NCBI GenBank assembly: GCA_943324745.2
Contig: CALPMT020000030.1
Coordinates: forward strand, 1 to 39,284
DNA: 39,284 bases
From: Chitinophaga pinensis
Lineage (GTDB): Bacteria > Bacteroidota > Bacteroidia > Flavobacteriales_D > Crocinitomicaceae
Direction: 5' to 3'
This document shows, piece after piece, positions 27,770 to 34,151 of the stretch. The stretch's first letter is position 1; the number at the start of each line of letters is the position of its first letter. A program made the translations under genes and the position numbers. The notes under the pieces were generated by a model. That model searched no databases and had not been told where the DNA came from. It saw only the letters and a program-made list of their open reading frames with translations.

Positions 27770-28843
27770 TTATTCTATCACCTTCCAAATTCCCGTCTTG
27801 TCGCTCCCAATACGTTCTATTTTTCCTTCTGCTTTTAAAATTTTCACTTTTCGTTTTACAGTACTCAAACTTATTTTCAATTTTTCACTGATTTCAGTGG
27901 TAGTAATTTTACTGTTATGTTGGATTAAACTAAATACAGTGCCGTATTCTATGTTTTGAATATCATTTACGGTGTCATTTTTTGAGTTTACAGTGTCATA
28001 GTTGGTTTTTACAGTGTCATTTTGGGTGCTATCATAATGAATATGCATTTCTCTATTTCGAAGAATGTGATTTTCTTTTAGAAGTAAATTAGAAAGAAAT
28101 TGAATAAGGAACGTATCTGTTTTGTGTATACTCTGAGATAAATCTTCATAATTAGCCCTTACAAGCGCATTACGAAAATACCAAGCGTGGTTTGAAAAAA
28201 GTTCGTTATTTACCTTTTTGAAACCTAATTTATGTAAATATTTGATTAAGAAAATAGCGGTCGTTCTGGTGTTTCCTTCACCAAAGATGTGAATCTGCCA
28301 GAGATAGGAAATGAATTGAGCTAGGTGTTCAACGATTTCTTGCTGATTTAGTCCTTTGTAACTAAATCTTTTTTCTTGTTCAAAATCGTGTTCAAATGCT
28401 GCTTTTAAACTAGCTGCACCAGCATACAAAACTGTTTCGCCATTTAATATCCATTCTTTTTTGGTAATGTTATAATCTCTGATTTGTCCTGCAAACGAAT
28501 AGATTCCTTGAAATAGCCTTCGATGTATACTTAAGTATTCAGCAGGAGAAAAAGTAAATGTTTTTTCACCTAACATTTCTGCAATCCGTGCTGAAACTTT
28601 ATCGGCTTCTTCGGTTCGACTTGAATCATTTTTTAATGGATGTTGAATATAATAACTGTCAAGACGATCTTTAACTTCTGTGAATGTAAGTTCACCTTCA
28701 ATATTTTGCTTGGCAGTTTCAATGAGATAATTTGAAGGTACTAGTCCATCAATTTGTTGGAGTCCAATAGCAGTCTTCCAAACTATAGCCTTTTCCGATT
28801 TATTCGGTTCGTCCTGACGTAAGTATTCATCAAAATTATCCAT
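27770..28843 (-). CDS. Fic/DOC-family protein with C-terminal winged helix
   Basis: A 357-residue protein in three parts. An N-terminal helical segment has WKTAIGLQQIDGLVPSNYL then AKQNIEGE, like the VbhA-type antitoxin module fused to some Fic proteins; the residue four before the Glu is Lys where Ser/Thr is usual. The Fic core has HIFGEGNTRTT (from about residue 185), the variant motif HxFxEGNTR. After a linker of heptads built on DTV, the last 57 or so residues form a winged helix-turn-helix (TTTEISEKLKISLSTVKRKV). Start is the ATG at 28843; a TTG five codons upstream is less likely. The winged helix suggests DNA binding or autoregulation. Its stop is 1 base from that of the other Fic gene. 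Confidence 0.87.
   Translation of the reverse strand: MDNFDEYLRQDEPNKSEKAIVWKTAIGLQQIDGLVPSNYLIETAKQNIEGELTFTEVKDRLDSYYIQHPLKNDSSRTEEADKVSARIAEMLGEKTFTFSPAEYLSIHRRLFQGIYSFAGQIRDYNITKKEWILNGETVLYAGAASLKAAFEHDFEQEKRFSYKGLNQQEIVEHLAQFISYLWQIHIFGEGNTRTTAIFLIKYLHKLGFKKVNNELFSNHAWYFRNALVRANYEDLSQSIHKTDTFLIQFLSNLLLKENHILRNREMHIHYDSTQNDTVKTNYDTVNSKNDTVNDIQNIEYGTVFSLIQHNSKITTTEISEKLKISLSTVKRKVKILKAEGKIERIGSDKTGIWKVIE
27967..28020. repeat. Three 21-bp-period repeats inside the Fic linker
   Basis: TTACGGTGTCAT at 27967, then TTACAGTGTCAT at 27988 and 28009: exactly 21 bases apart, encoding on the minus strand a heptad with DTV. Copy number could change by slippage without shifting the frame. Confidence 0.7.
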
Positions 28844-28932
28844 CTGAATTTTATTCAAAATTGTGATATTAAATATAAGAAATTATTAGAGAAGACTTTG
28901 TCTATTTACCAAAACTCTTAAACAATAATTTG

Positions 28933-28940
28933 TAATTTTG
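28933..28940 (+). promoter_or_regulatory. Candidate -7 box for the 49-residue basic protein
   Basis: TAATTTTG matches TAnnTTTG, 17 bases before the ATG at 28958. The nearest upstream TTTG is 32 bases away, too far for a normal -33 element. Confidence 0.45.
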
Positions 28941-28957
28941 AAGTATATCTGAATTAC

Positions 28958-29107
28958 ATGGCAAAGCAAAAGAATACCGAAAACAAAAAACTCCATTCGA
29001 AGTTGTTGGAACAAAAAAAGAATAAGAAACAAAGTCAGAAAGAAGCTAATAAAACGCGTATTCGATTAATGAATCAGATGGCGAATCAAAATAAAGAAAC
29101 AGAGTAA
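28958..29107 (+). CDS. Small, highly basic hypothetical protein (49 residues)
   Basis: A 49-codon frame starting MAKQKNTENKKLHSKLLEQ and ending TAA at 29105-29107. About a quarter of its residues are Lys or Arg, with many Gln, Asn and Glu and almost no hydrophobic core, so it may form one long helix or be disordered. Such composition suggests RNA, ribosome or DNA association, but I recognise no family. A perfect -7 box lies 17 bases before the ATG, and the gene occupies its own slot between two leftward genes, which supports it as real. A hairpin downstream could end its transcript. Confidence 0.6.
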   Translation: MAKQKNTENKKLHSKLLEQKKNKKQSQKEANKTRIRLMNQMANQNKETE

Positions 29108-29139
29108 GTTTTATACATAGTTCCATTATTTAGCGCATT

Positions 29140-29169
29140 AAAAAAGCCAGAACAACTTATCCTGGCTTT
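29140..29169 (-). terminator. Intrinsic terminator after the deoxynucleoside kinase gene
   Basis: AAAGCCAG (29143-29150), an 11-base loop and CTGGCTTT (29162-29169) form a perfect 8-bp stem. On the minus strand it is followed by TTTTTT, so it best serves the leftward kinase gene; it may also end the rightward small gene. Confidence 0.75.
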
Positions 29170-29190
29170 ATAAATATGAGACATTTCTAG

Positions 29191-29805
29191 CTAAAACAAT
29201 CCATTAATCTCTGCGTCAATCGCATTAATAATCTTCCCTAAATCCTCTTGATTTTCTGGGAAACGGTTATTATCAATATCAATGATTAATAATTTTCCTT
29301 TGTCGTAGGTAGAAATCCATGCTTCGTAACGTTCGTTCAAACGCTTCAAGTAATCAATACGGATACTTTCTTCGTAATCTCTACCACGTAATTGAATTTG
29401 GTGTACCAAAGTTGGAACACTTGCGCGTAAATAAATCAATAAATCAGGGGCAGAAACGAACGACTCAACAAGGTTAAATAAAGAGAAATAATTCTCAAAA
29501 TCACGCGTTGTCATTAAGCCCATAGAATGCAAGTTTGGTGCAAAAATGAACGCGTCTTCATAGATTGTTCTGTCTTGAATCACCATCGCATTCGTTTGCT
29601 TAATTTCTTGAATTTGTGTGAAACGACTATTTAGATAATAAATCTGTAAGTTGAAAGACCAACGTTGCATATCTTCGTAGAAATCATTCAAATATGGATT
29701 TTGCTCAACATCTTCGAAATGTGTTTCCCAACCATAATGTTTGGCTAACATCTGCGTCAAAGTCGTTTTACCTGCTCCAATATTTCCTGCTACTGCTATA
29801 TGCAT
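29191..29805 (-). CDS. Deoxynucleoside kinase (dNK/dGK family)
   Basis: A 204-residue kinase of the dCK/dGK/TK2 fold. The P-loop GNIGAGKTT is at residues 7-15. FEDVEQNPYLNDFYED supplies the Glu that activates the 5'-hydroxyl, QDRTIYEDAFIF is the DRS-type motif, and RGRDYEESI is the Arg-rich LID that closes over ATP. It phosphorylates deoxynucleosides with ATP for salvage into dNTPs; whether it prefers dA, dG, dC or dT cannot be told from these motifs. It has its own -7 box upstream and a strong terminator downstream, so it is probably monocistronic. Confidence 0.92.
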   Translation of the reverse strand: MHIAVAGNIGAGKTTLTQMLAKHYGWETHFEDVEQNPYLNDFYEDMQRWSFNLQIYYLNSRFTQIQEIKQTNAMVIQDRTIYEDAFIFAPNLHSMGLMTTRDFENYFSLFNLVESFVSAPDLLIYLRASVPTLVHQIQLRGRDYEESIRIDYLKRLNERYEAWISTYDKGKLLIIDIDNNRFPENQEDLGKIINAIDAEINGLF

Positions 29806-29834
29806 TGTTTATGATTTTAAAATTCTACGAACTT

Positions 29835-29842
29835 CAAATATA
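29835..29842 (-). promoter_or_regulatory. Candidate -7 box for the deoxynucleoside kinase gene
   Basis: On the minus strand this reads TATATTTG (TAnnTTTG), 29 bases before the ATG. No TTG at -33. Confidence 0.45.
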
Positions 29843-29863
29843 GGAAATCTAACGTGTACTTTT

Positions 29864-30730
29864 TTATTTCTTAAAAGAAAATTTTGAAAGTTTATTTTTT
29901 TGTAGAAAATAGAAAAATGCTCCTTGTTTTTTGAATTGAACAATGTCTGATTTTGGCAGAGTAAGCACTAATGGAATGGGTTCTTTTTCACTGTAAGCTC
30001 GAATTTGATTTCCGCACAAAACATATATAATATTTTTTTCAATGGTGATGTAAGTACCTGTCTGAATTGAAATAAAGTCAATTAAATTTCCGTAATTGTC
30101 TAACTTGTATATTCCTTTTGTTTTGTCGAATAAGTACAAAAAATTTCCTTCCTCAATTAATTGTGTTACTTCGTTAAAACCTAATAAACTTTTTAAATTC
30201 TCAATTTTTACGCTTTGTTGATTGTTTATAGAAAGTAATTCCAATTTTGAATTATCTTGGTCGTACACCCAAAATTTATTGTTTTGAAAAGAAGACGAAA
30301 ATGCTTGTACATAACTCAGACCATACAAACTCAAATCAAAATTTTCTCCTTGGAAAGTAAGGCTGTTATCCAACACACCGACCAACTGCTGATCTTCGGA
30401 AAAAAATAAAATTTTCATCGGATTACGAGCGTCCAATTTTGTAATCTTCCCGACTGTTTTAATACTTTGCGTAAATAACAAATTCCTTTTTATGTCGTAT
30501 TTCTTCAATTGGTTTGCTTCTACTAAAATAGTATTTCCAAATTCATCTATATCCCAAGCACTTACATTGCTTACCATTATCTCCGACTCACAATCTATAA
30601 GCGTATCGTTCTCCCCTTGCAAAATATATTTACCAAAGTCCCGTTCGGGCGAGTCGTGACTCGCCCGAACGGGACTCGCCCAAATCACTCCCCCATAAAA
30701 AACCACCAAAAAAACCACCCCCCTCATCAT
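29864..30730 (-). CDS. Exported beta-rich (propeller-like) protein downstream of GH3 gene
   Basis: A 288-residue protein with a hydrophobic signal peptide (about 3-18). The mature part is a series of short beta-rich repeats with WDIDEFGNTILVEANQLKKYD, KFWVYDQDNSKLELL, LYLFDKTKGIYKLDNYGNLIDFI and similar, the pattern of a beta-propeller; no catalytic motif is seen. Its start codon overlaps the stop of the GH3-family gene (ATGA), so it is translationally coupled to it. Residues 17-32, directly after the hydrophobic core, are encoded by a GC-rich palindrome that looks inserted. Two ATGs stand side by side at the start. Function unknown; a role with the GH3 protein is only inferred from coupling. 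Confidence 0.7.
   Translation of the reverse strand: MMRGVVFLVVFYGGVIWASPVRASHDSPERDFGKYILQGENDTLIDCESEIMVSNVSAWDIDEFGNTILVEANQLKKYDIKRNLLFTQSIKTVGKITKLDARNPMKILFFSEDQQLVGVLDNSLTFQGENFDLSLYGLSYVQAFSSSFQNNKFWVYDQDNSKLELLSINNQQSVKIENLKSLLGFNEVTQLIEEGNFLYLFDKTKGIYKLDNYGNLIDFISIQTGTYITIEKNIIYVLCGNQIRAYSEKEPIPLVLTLPKSDIVQFKKQGAFFYFLQKNKLSKFSFKK
30637..30681. repeat. GC-rich palindromic element inside a signal-peptide region
   Basis: A perfect inverted repeat with 19-bp arms (30637-30655 and 30658-30676) and a 2-base centre. In addition GACTCGCCC occurs at 30658-30666 and again at 30673-30681. It is strongly GC-rich in an AT-rich gene and is read in frame as SPVRASHDSPERD. It looks like a small mobile palindromic element accepted within a coding region. 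Confidence 0.8.
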
Positions 30731-32241
30731 TTCCCAATTAGAATAAATACTTCCTCCAAAATCCTTCTATCATTACTCAGTCTCGGCACCTTATTTTGTC
30801 CTCCCAATTTCCCCTTTCCCTGCAACCATCGATCAAATGTCCCAGTCGGAACAACGTTACAACTGGGCATTTCTAGCGCTAAATTTTTCGTTCGTTTTGC
30901 GTCATAATCAGAATTTAGATTCCGTAATTCCTTATCTAATGATCTCGTAAATTGTTCAAGGTCTTTGGGTTCCTGAACAAATTCGATTAGCCATTCGTGT
31001 CCTCCTTTCGAAGAATCTTCCATGAATTTAGGTCCAACTGTATATTCTTTCAAAATAGCATTCGTTTGTGTACACGCAAAAGCAATTGCTTTTTCTGCAT
31101 TATCTACTATCACTTCTTCTCCAAAACAGTTGATATAACTTTGTGTTCTACCCGTAATTTTAAATTTATAGGGTAGGAGGGAAGTAAAGGTAATTGTGTC
31201 ACCCAAAATATACCTCCACAAACCACCATTCGTTGTAATCACAAGGGCATAATTAATGTTAAGCTCAACATCTTTGAGCGAAATAACATTTTTACTTTTA
31301 ATCCCTTCAAATGAAGTCATCGGGATAAATTCATAGAAAATTCCATAATCCAACATCAGTAACAAGTCGTTACTTTCAGGATTATCTTGTATTCCAAAAA
31401 ATCCTTCAGAAGCATTATATGTTTCAATATAGTGCATCGACGGATCGGGAATAATTCGTTCAAATTCTTTTTTGTAAGGTTGAAAACTTACGCCACCATG
31501 CATGAACAATTCTAAATTAGGCCAAACTTCTTTCAGGTTTTGTTTTCCTGTAATCTCTAAGATACGATTGCATAATACCAATGTCCAACTGGGTACACCC
31601 GCAATGATGCATACATCTTGTTTGATGGTTTGTTTTGCCATTTTGTCTAACTTCTTTTCCCAGTCATCCATCAAAGCAATTTCACGCGAAGGAGTTCTGC
31701 GGATTTCAGCCCACCAAGGAAGATTTTTCACGATAATTGCGGATAGGTCACCCAGATAGGAGTTGATACCGATTGGATTTATTTTAGCACTACCACCGAT
31801 AATGAGGTGTTTAGCATTGTATAATTTTCGATCGGGATAGTTGGTGTAGTAAAGTGCTAATAAATCTTTACCTCCCTTGTAATGACATTCAAATAAAGAA
31901 TCTTTAGTGACAGGAATAAACTTACTCCGATCGGAAGTTGTTCCAGAGGATTTTGCAAACCAACTAGTTATTCCGGGCCATAACAAATTCTTTTCGCCAG
32001 CAATTAATTTATCGACATCCGTTTTTAATTCCTCGTATGTTTGTAAAGGAACAGACTCTTTAAATGAAGTGTAATCGGAAATTTTGTTTAAATGGTGGTT
32101 TTTTCCAAAAGTTGTATTCTCGGCATTTTTAATCATGCGAAAAAAGAGTTCTTTTTGAACCTCAAGTGGAAATTTTCGAAATAAATCGATTTGATGTATC
32201 CTTTTTTTGATTACCCATGAGAATAAAGCATTAAAAGGCAT
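30727..32241 (-). CDS. GH3-family acyl-acid amido synthetase-like protein
   Basis: A 504-residue GH3-family protein (the plant auxin-responsive GH3 fold, part of the adenylating ANL superfamily). It starts with a helical region, then the phosphate-binding loop SSGTTSDRSKF (98-108). YIETYNASEGFFGIQ is the A5-like motif with the conserved Glu. LGDTITF and the GRTQSYINCFGEEV hinge lead into a C-terminal lid domain ending with RWLQGKGKLGGQNKVPRL. Plant members join amino acids to jasmonate or auxin through an acyl-AMP; the substrates of bacterial members are largely unknown. Its stop overlaps the start of an exported propeller-like protein. No clear promoter box is seen before the ATG. Confidence 0.88.
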   Translation of the reverse strand: MPFNALFSWVIKKRIHQIDLFRKFPLEVQKELFFRMIKNAENTTFGKNHHLNKISDYTSFKESVPLQTYEELKTDVDKLIAGEKNLLWPGITSWFAKSSGTTSDRSKFIPVTKDSLFECHYKGGKDLLALYYTNYPDRKLYNAKHLIIGGSAKINPIGINSYLGDLSAIIVKNLPWWAEIRRTPSREIALMDDWEKKLDKMAKQTIKQDVCIIAGVPSWTLVLCNRILEITGKQNLKEVWPNLELFMHGGVSFQPYKKEFERIIPDPSMHYIETYNASEGFFGIQDNPESNDLLLMLDYGIFYEFIPMTSFEGIKSKNVISLKDVELNINYALVITTNGGLWRYILGDTITFTSLLPYKFKITGRTQSYINCFGEEVIVDNAEKAIAFACTQTNAILKEYTVGPKFMEDSSKGGHEWLIEFVQEPKDLEQFTRSLDKELRNLNSDYDAKRTKNLALEMPSCNVVPTGTFDRWLQGKGKLGGQNKVPRLSNDRRILEEVFILIGK

Positions 32242-32279
32242 ACAAGATGTACGTTAAATAAATAAACGAAAAATGTGGA

Positions 32280-32384
32280 TTATCCCCAGATGAAAATAGA
32301 TGCTAAAACACCTAAAACAACGATAGTATAAATAAATCCAACAGCTTGTGTCTCTTTATCGAAAAAATTATCAGGATTTGACAT
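32280..32384 (-). CDS. 34-residue single-span membrane peptide
   Basis: A 34-codon frame from ATG at 32384 to TAA. It begins with a polar, acidic segment (MSNPDNFFDKETQ, about 1-13) followed by one hydrophobic span (GFIYTIVVLGVLASIFIWG) to the C-terminus. A perfect -7 box lies 16 bases upstream, and it sits just before the GH3 gene on the same strand with 38 bases between. The layout is like accessory subunits of membrane complexes, but I do not recognise the family. Confidence 0.6.
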   Translation of the reverse strand: MSNPDNFFDKETQAVGFIYTIVVLGVLASIFIWG

Positions 32385-32400
32385 AACTTATATTTTTTTA

Positions 32401-32408
32401 CAAATATA
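32401..32408 (-). promoter_or_regulatory. Candidate -7 box for the 34-residue peptide (and perhaps GH3)
   Basis: On the minus strand this reads TATATTTG (TAnnTTTG), 16 bases before the ATG. As no other promoter precedes the GH3 gene, the transcript may include peptide, GH3 and propeller genes. No TTG at -33. Confidence 0.45.
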
Positions 32409-32483
32409 GTTTTTTTAAGAAAAATAAGTGAAGAGTTTTTAAAAAGATATCGATAATTAATCACTTTTTAAGCTGATTTTAAA

Positions 32484-32508
32484 TTTAACGTTAAAATTTA
32501 ACGTTAAA
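32484..32508. promoter_or_regulatory. Tandem 12-bp palindromes, possible operator
   Basis: TTTAACGTTAAA, a perfect palindrome, occurs at 32484-32495 and 32497-32508, 13 bases centre to centre. It lies about 80 bases upstream of the -7 box at 32401-32408. Two dimer-binding sites side by side is the plain reading. Confidence 0.4.
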
Positions 32509-32675
32509 TTTTTTTGGATACTTTTAGTGAAAGCTACATCTAATTTTTCGATTTAGAAAGCAAAATAAGGATTGTTTTATGATTCATGTATTAATTAGTC
32601 ATTGAAAAGGCCTCGATGTATTGAACGTATATACTTACTCTAGGAACAAAAAAAGAGGTCGTTTTTAGTTTCTGT

Positions 32676-32722
32676 AGTTAATTTAATTAGGTAAATTAAC
32701 TGTTAAACAATTAGTTAATTTA
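32676..32722. repeat. AGTTAATTTA inverted repeat plus third copy
   Basis: AGTTAATTTA at 32676-32685, its reverse complement at 32692-32701, and AGTTAATTTA again at 32713-32722. The first two could form a 10-bp stem with a 6-base loop. No gene is obviously controlled by it. Confidence 0.5.
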
Positions 32723-32865
32723 TAATCTTGCATATTTTACGTTTACTTATACGCTGTAAGTTATTAGATGAACCAGTTGAAAAATTGAATGTTATATCTT
32801 CTTTTAATGCTACTTCCATATTTAACTTTTATATTTTAGTAGTTAGTTTTATTTTGAGATATAAC

Positions 32866-32894
32866 AAAAGGACATTGCTTAGCAACATCCTTTT
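32866..32894. terminator. Hairpin terminator downstream of the efflux operon
   Basis: AAAAGGA, CA, TTGC, a 3-base loop, GCAA, CA, TCCTTTT: a two-part stem with a small internal loop. T runs flank it on both sides, so it can act in either direction. It lies 63 bases past the adaptor stop. Confidence 0.6.
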
Positions 32895-32922
32895 TAGATC
32901 TTTTGTGCAATGCGTTGGGATC

Positions 32923-32948
32923 ATAAAATGTGTTGAGCGAAACACATT
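32923..32948 (-). terminator. First hairpin after the efflux operon
   Basis: AATGTGTT (32927-32934), a 6-base loop and AACACATT (32941-32948), followed on the minus strand by TT. It lies 9 bases past the adaptor stop and, with the hairpin at 32866-32894, makes a double terminator. Confidence 0.5.
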
Positions 32949-32957
32949 GCGTTTCAA

Positions 32958-34088
32958 CTATTCTTCGGTGTTTTTTAATTTCATTAAAAGGGAATATGCA
33001 CCATTAATAACAATTGGCTGATTTTTAATTGCTTCGTAATTTATAATTTCAACAGAACCATTTTCTATAGCTCCAATTTTCACTGGTATCATTTGGAATT
33101 TAGATTTTGCTAACGAAATAAAAACATAATCTTTGTTACCGTATCGAAGTACTGCATTTTCAGTAATTGTTTGAGCTATTTTGTTTTTTAGTTCAATTTC
33201 AGCGTTCATATACATTCCTGGGACTAAATTTTTATCGTATTTTTTGAAATGGCAATGAACTTCTGTGTTTTTATCAGCGGATAACGAATGTCCAATCAAA
33301 ATAATTTCTGTTTCATATTTAATTTCTGGTTGACTATTATTGAAGGTGATTACTTTTTGACCGATTGCTAAAGATGAAAGGTCCTTCTCAAATACTGCAA
33401 TATTCAAATGAATATCTGCAACATTTACTAATTCAAATAAAACTTCGCTAGGGGTTAAATATTTCCCAATATTTGCGTTGACTTTAGAAACATAGCCATT
33501 AATAGGAGAGGTTATAGTTATTTTTTTTGAGATTTTACTTTCATCTAACCTTGCCGGATTAATTCCAATTAATTCAAGATTCTCCTCTAAAGCCTTGAGA
33601 TTTATTTTCGCGTTACGATATTCACCCTCTGCTAATTGTAATATTTTATCGCTTGAAGCTTTACTAGCATTTAGTTCACGTTGTCTTAGATATTCCCCTT
33701 CGACCACTTTCAATTTTACTTTTGCAAGCAGATAATCTTGTTGCATTTTTACATACTGCTGATCCTCCAAAATTGCTAATACTTGTCCTTTACTAACCAT
33801 TCTTCCAGGAAGTAGTTCTGTAGATTTCAAATATCCTCCCATAGGTACACTGATAGAAATTAAATTCTGAGGTGGGACATCTATTTTTCCATTCAATTTC
33901 AGTACAGATGAAATTTCTTTTTTAACAAGTTTGTTAGTTTGAATTTCAGCGTTTGATAGTTGCGCTTGAGTTAAACTAACCATCGAACTTTCTACAGATT
34001 TAGATGTTGTTTCGACTATTTTTTTTTCTTCTTTTTGCCCACATCCTATGATGGATAGGATCGTGATTGAAAGGATTATATTTTTCAT
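32958..34088 (-). CDS. RND efflux periplasmic adaptor (CzcB/CusB type), lipoprotein
   Basis: A 376-residue membrane-fusion protein of a heavy-metal efflux pump. The signal peptide ends SIIGC (Cys16), so it is a predicted lipoprotein. The lipoyl/barrel-sandwich halves (ISVPMGGYLKSTELLPGRMVSKGQVLAIL and ITSPINGYVSKVNANIGKYL, each in two parts of the chain) flank an alpha-helical hairpin (about 110-175). A beta-barrel domain with VFEKDLSSLAIGQKV and a membrane-proximal C-terminal domain follow. The adaptor links the RND pump to the outer-membrane channel. It is the last gene of a three-gene operon, 63 bases after the pump gene, and is followed by two terminators. Confidence 0.9.
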   Translation of the reverse strand: MKNIILSITILSIIGCGQKEEKKIVETTSKSVESSMVSLTQAQLSNAEIQTNKLVKKEISSVLKLNGKIDVPPQNLISISVPMGGYLKSTELLPGRMVSKGQVLAILEDQQYVKMQQDYLLAKVKLKVVEGEYLRQRELNASKASSDKILQLAEGEYRNAKINLKALEENLELIGINPARLDESKISKKITITSPINGYVSKVNANIGKYLTPSEVLFELVNVADIHLNIAVFEKDLSSLAIGQKVITFNNSQPEIKYETEIILIGHSLSADKNTEVHCHFKKYDKNLVPGMYMNAEIELKNKIAQTITENAVLRYGNKDYVFISLAKSKFQMIPVKIGAIENGSVEIINYEAIKNQPIVINGAYSLLMKLKNTEE

Positions 34089-34151
34089 ATTTTTTGTATT
34101 TAATTAAATGTAACTGTCTAGTAATTAATGGATCCTAGAAACATCCGAGTG

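Larger units (their letters stand above)
32409..32957. other. Long gene-free region with several repeats and terminators
   Basis: About 550 very AT-rich bases between the 34-residue peptide and the efflux operon. It holds two tandem 12-bp palindromes (32484-32508), a 10-bp inverted repeat with a third copy (32676-32722), and two hairpins that probably end the efflux operon (32866-32894, 32923-32948). A 97-codon frame on the plus strand crosses the hairpins and the end of the adaptor gene and is not credible. The middle part (about 32510-32670) shows nothing I can name. Confidence 0.6.

Noticed and set aside
26980-28843. Classical toxin-antitoxin pair made of the two Fic genes
   Set aside because: The genes are convergent, both encode a catalytic Fic core, and each has its own N-terminal region that could serve as inhibitor, so neither is an antitoxin for the other on this evidence.
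32728-33021. 97-codon plus-strand frame
   Set aside because: It starts with TTG, crosses two terminator hairpins and the end of the adaptor gene on the other strand, and has no coding character.
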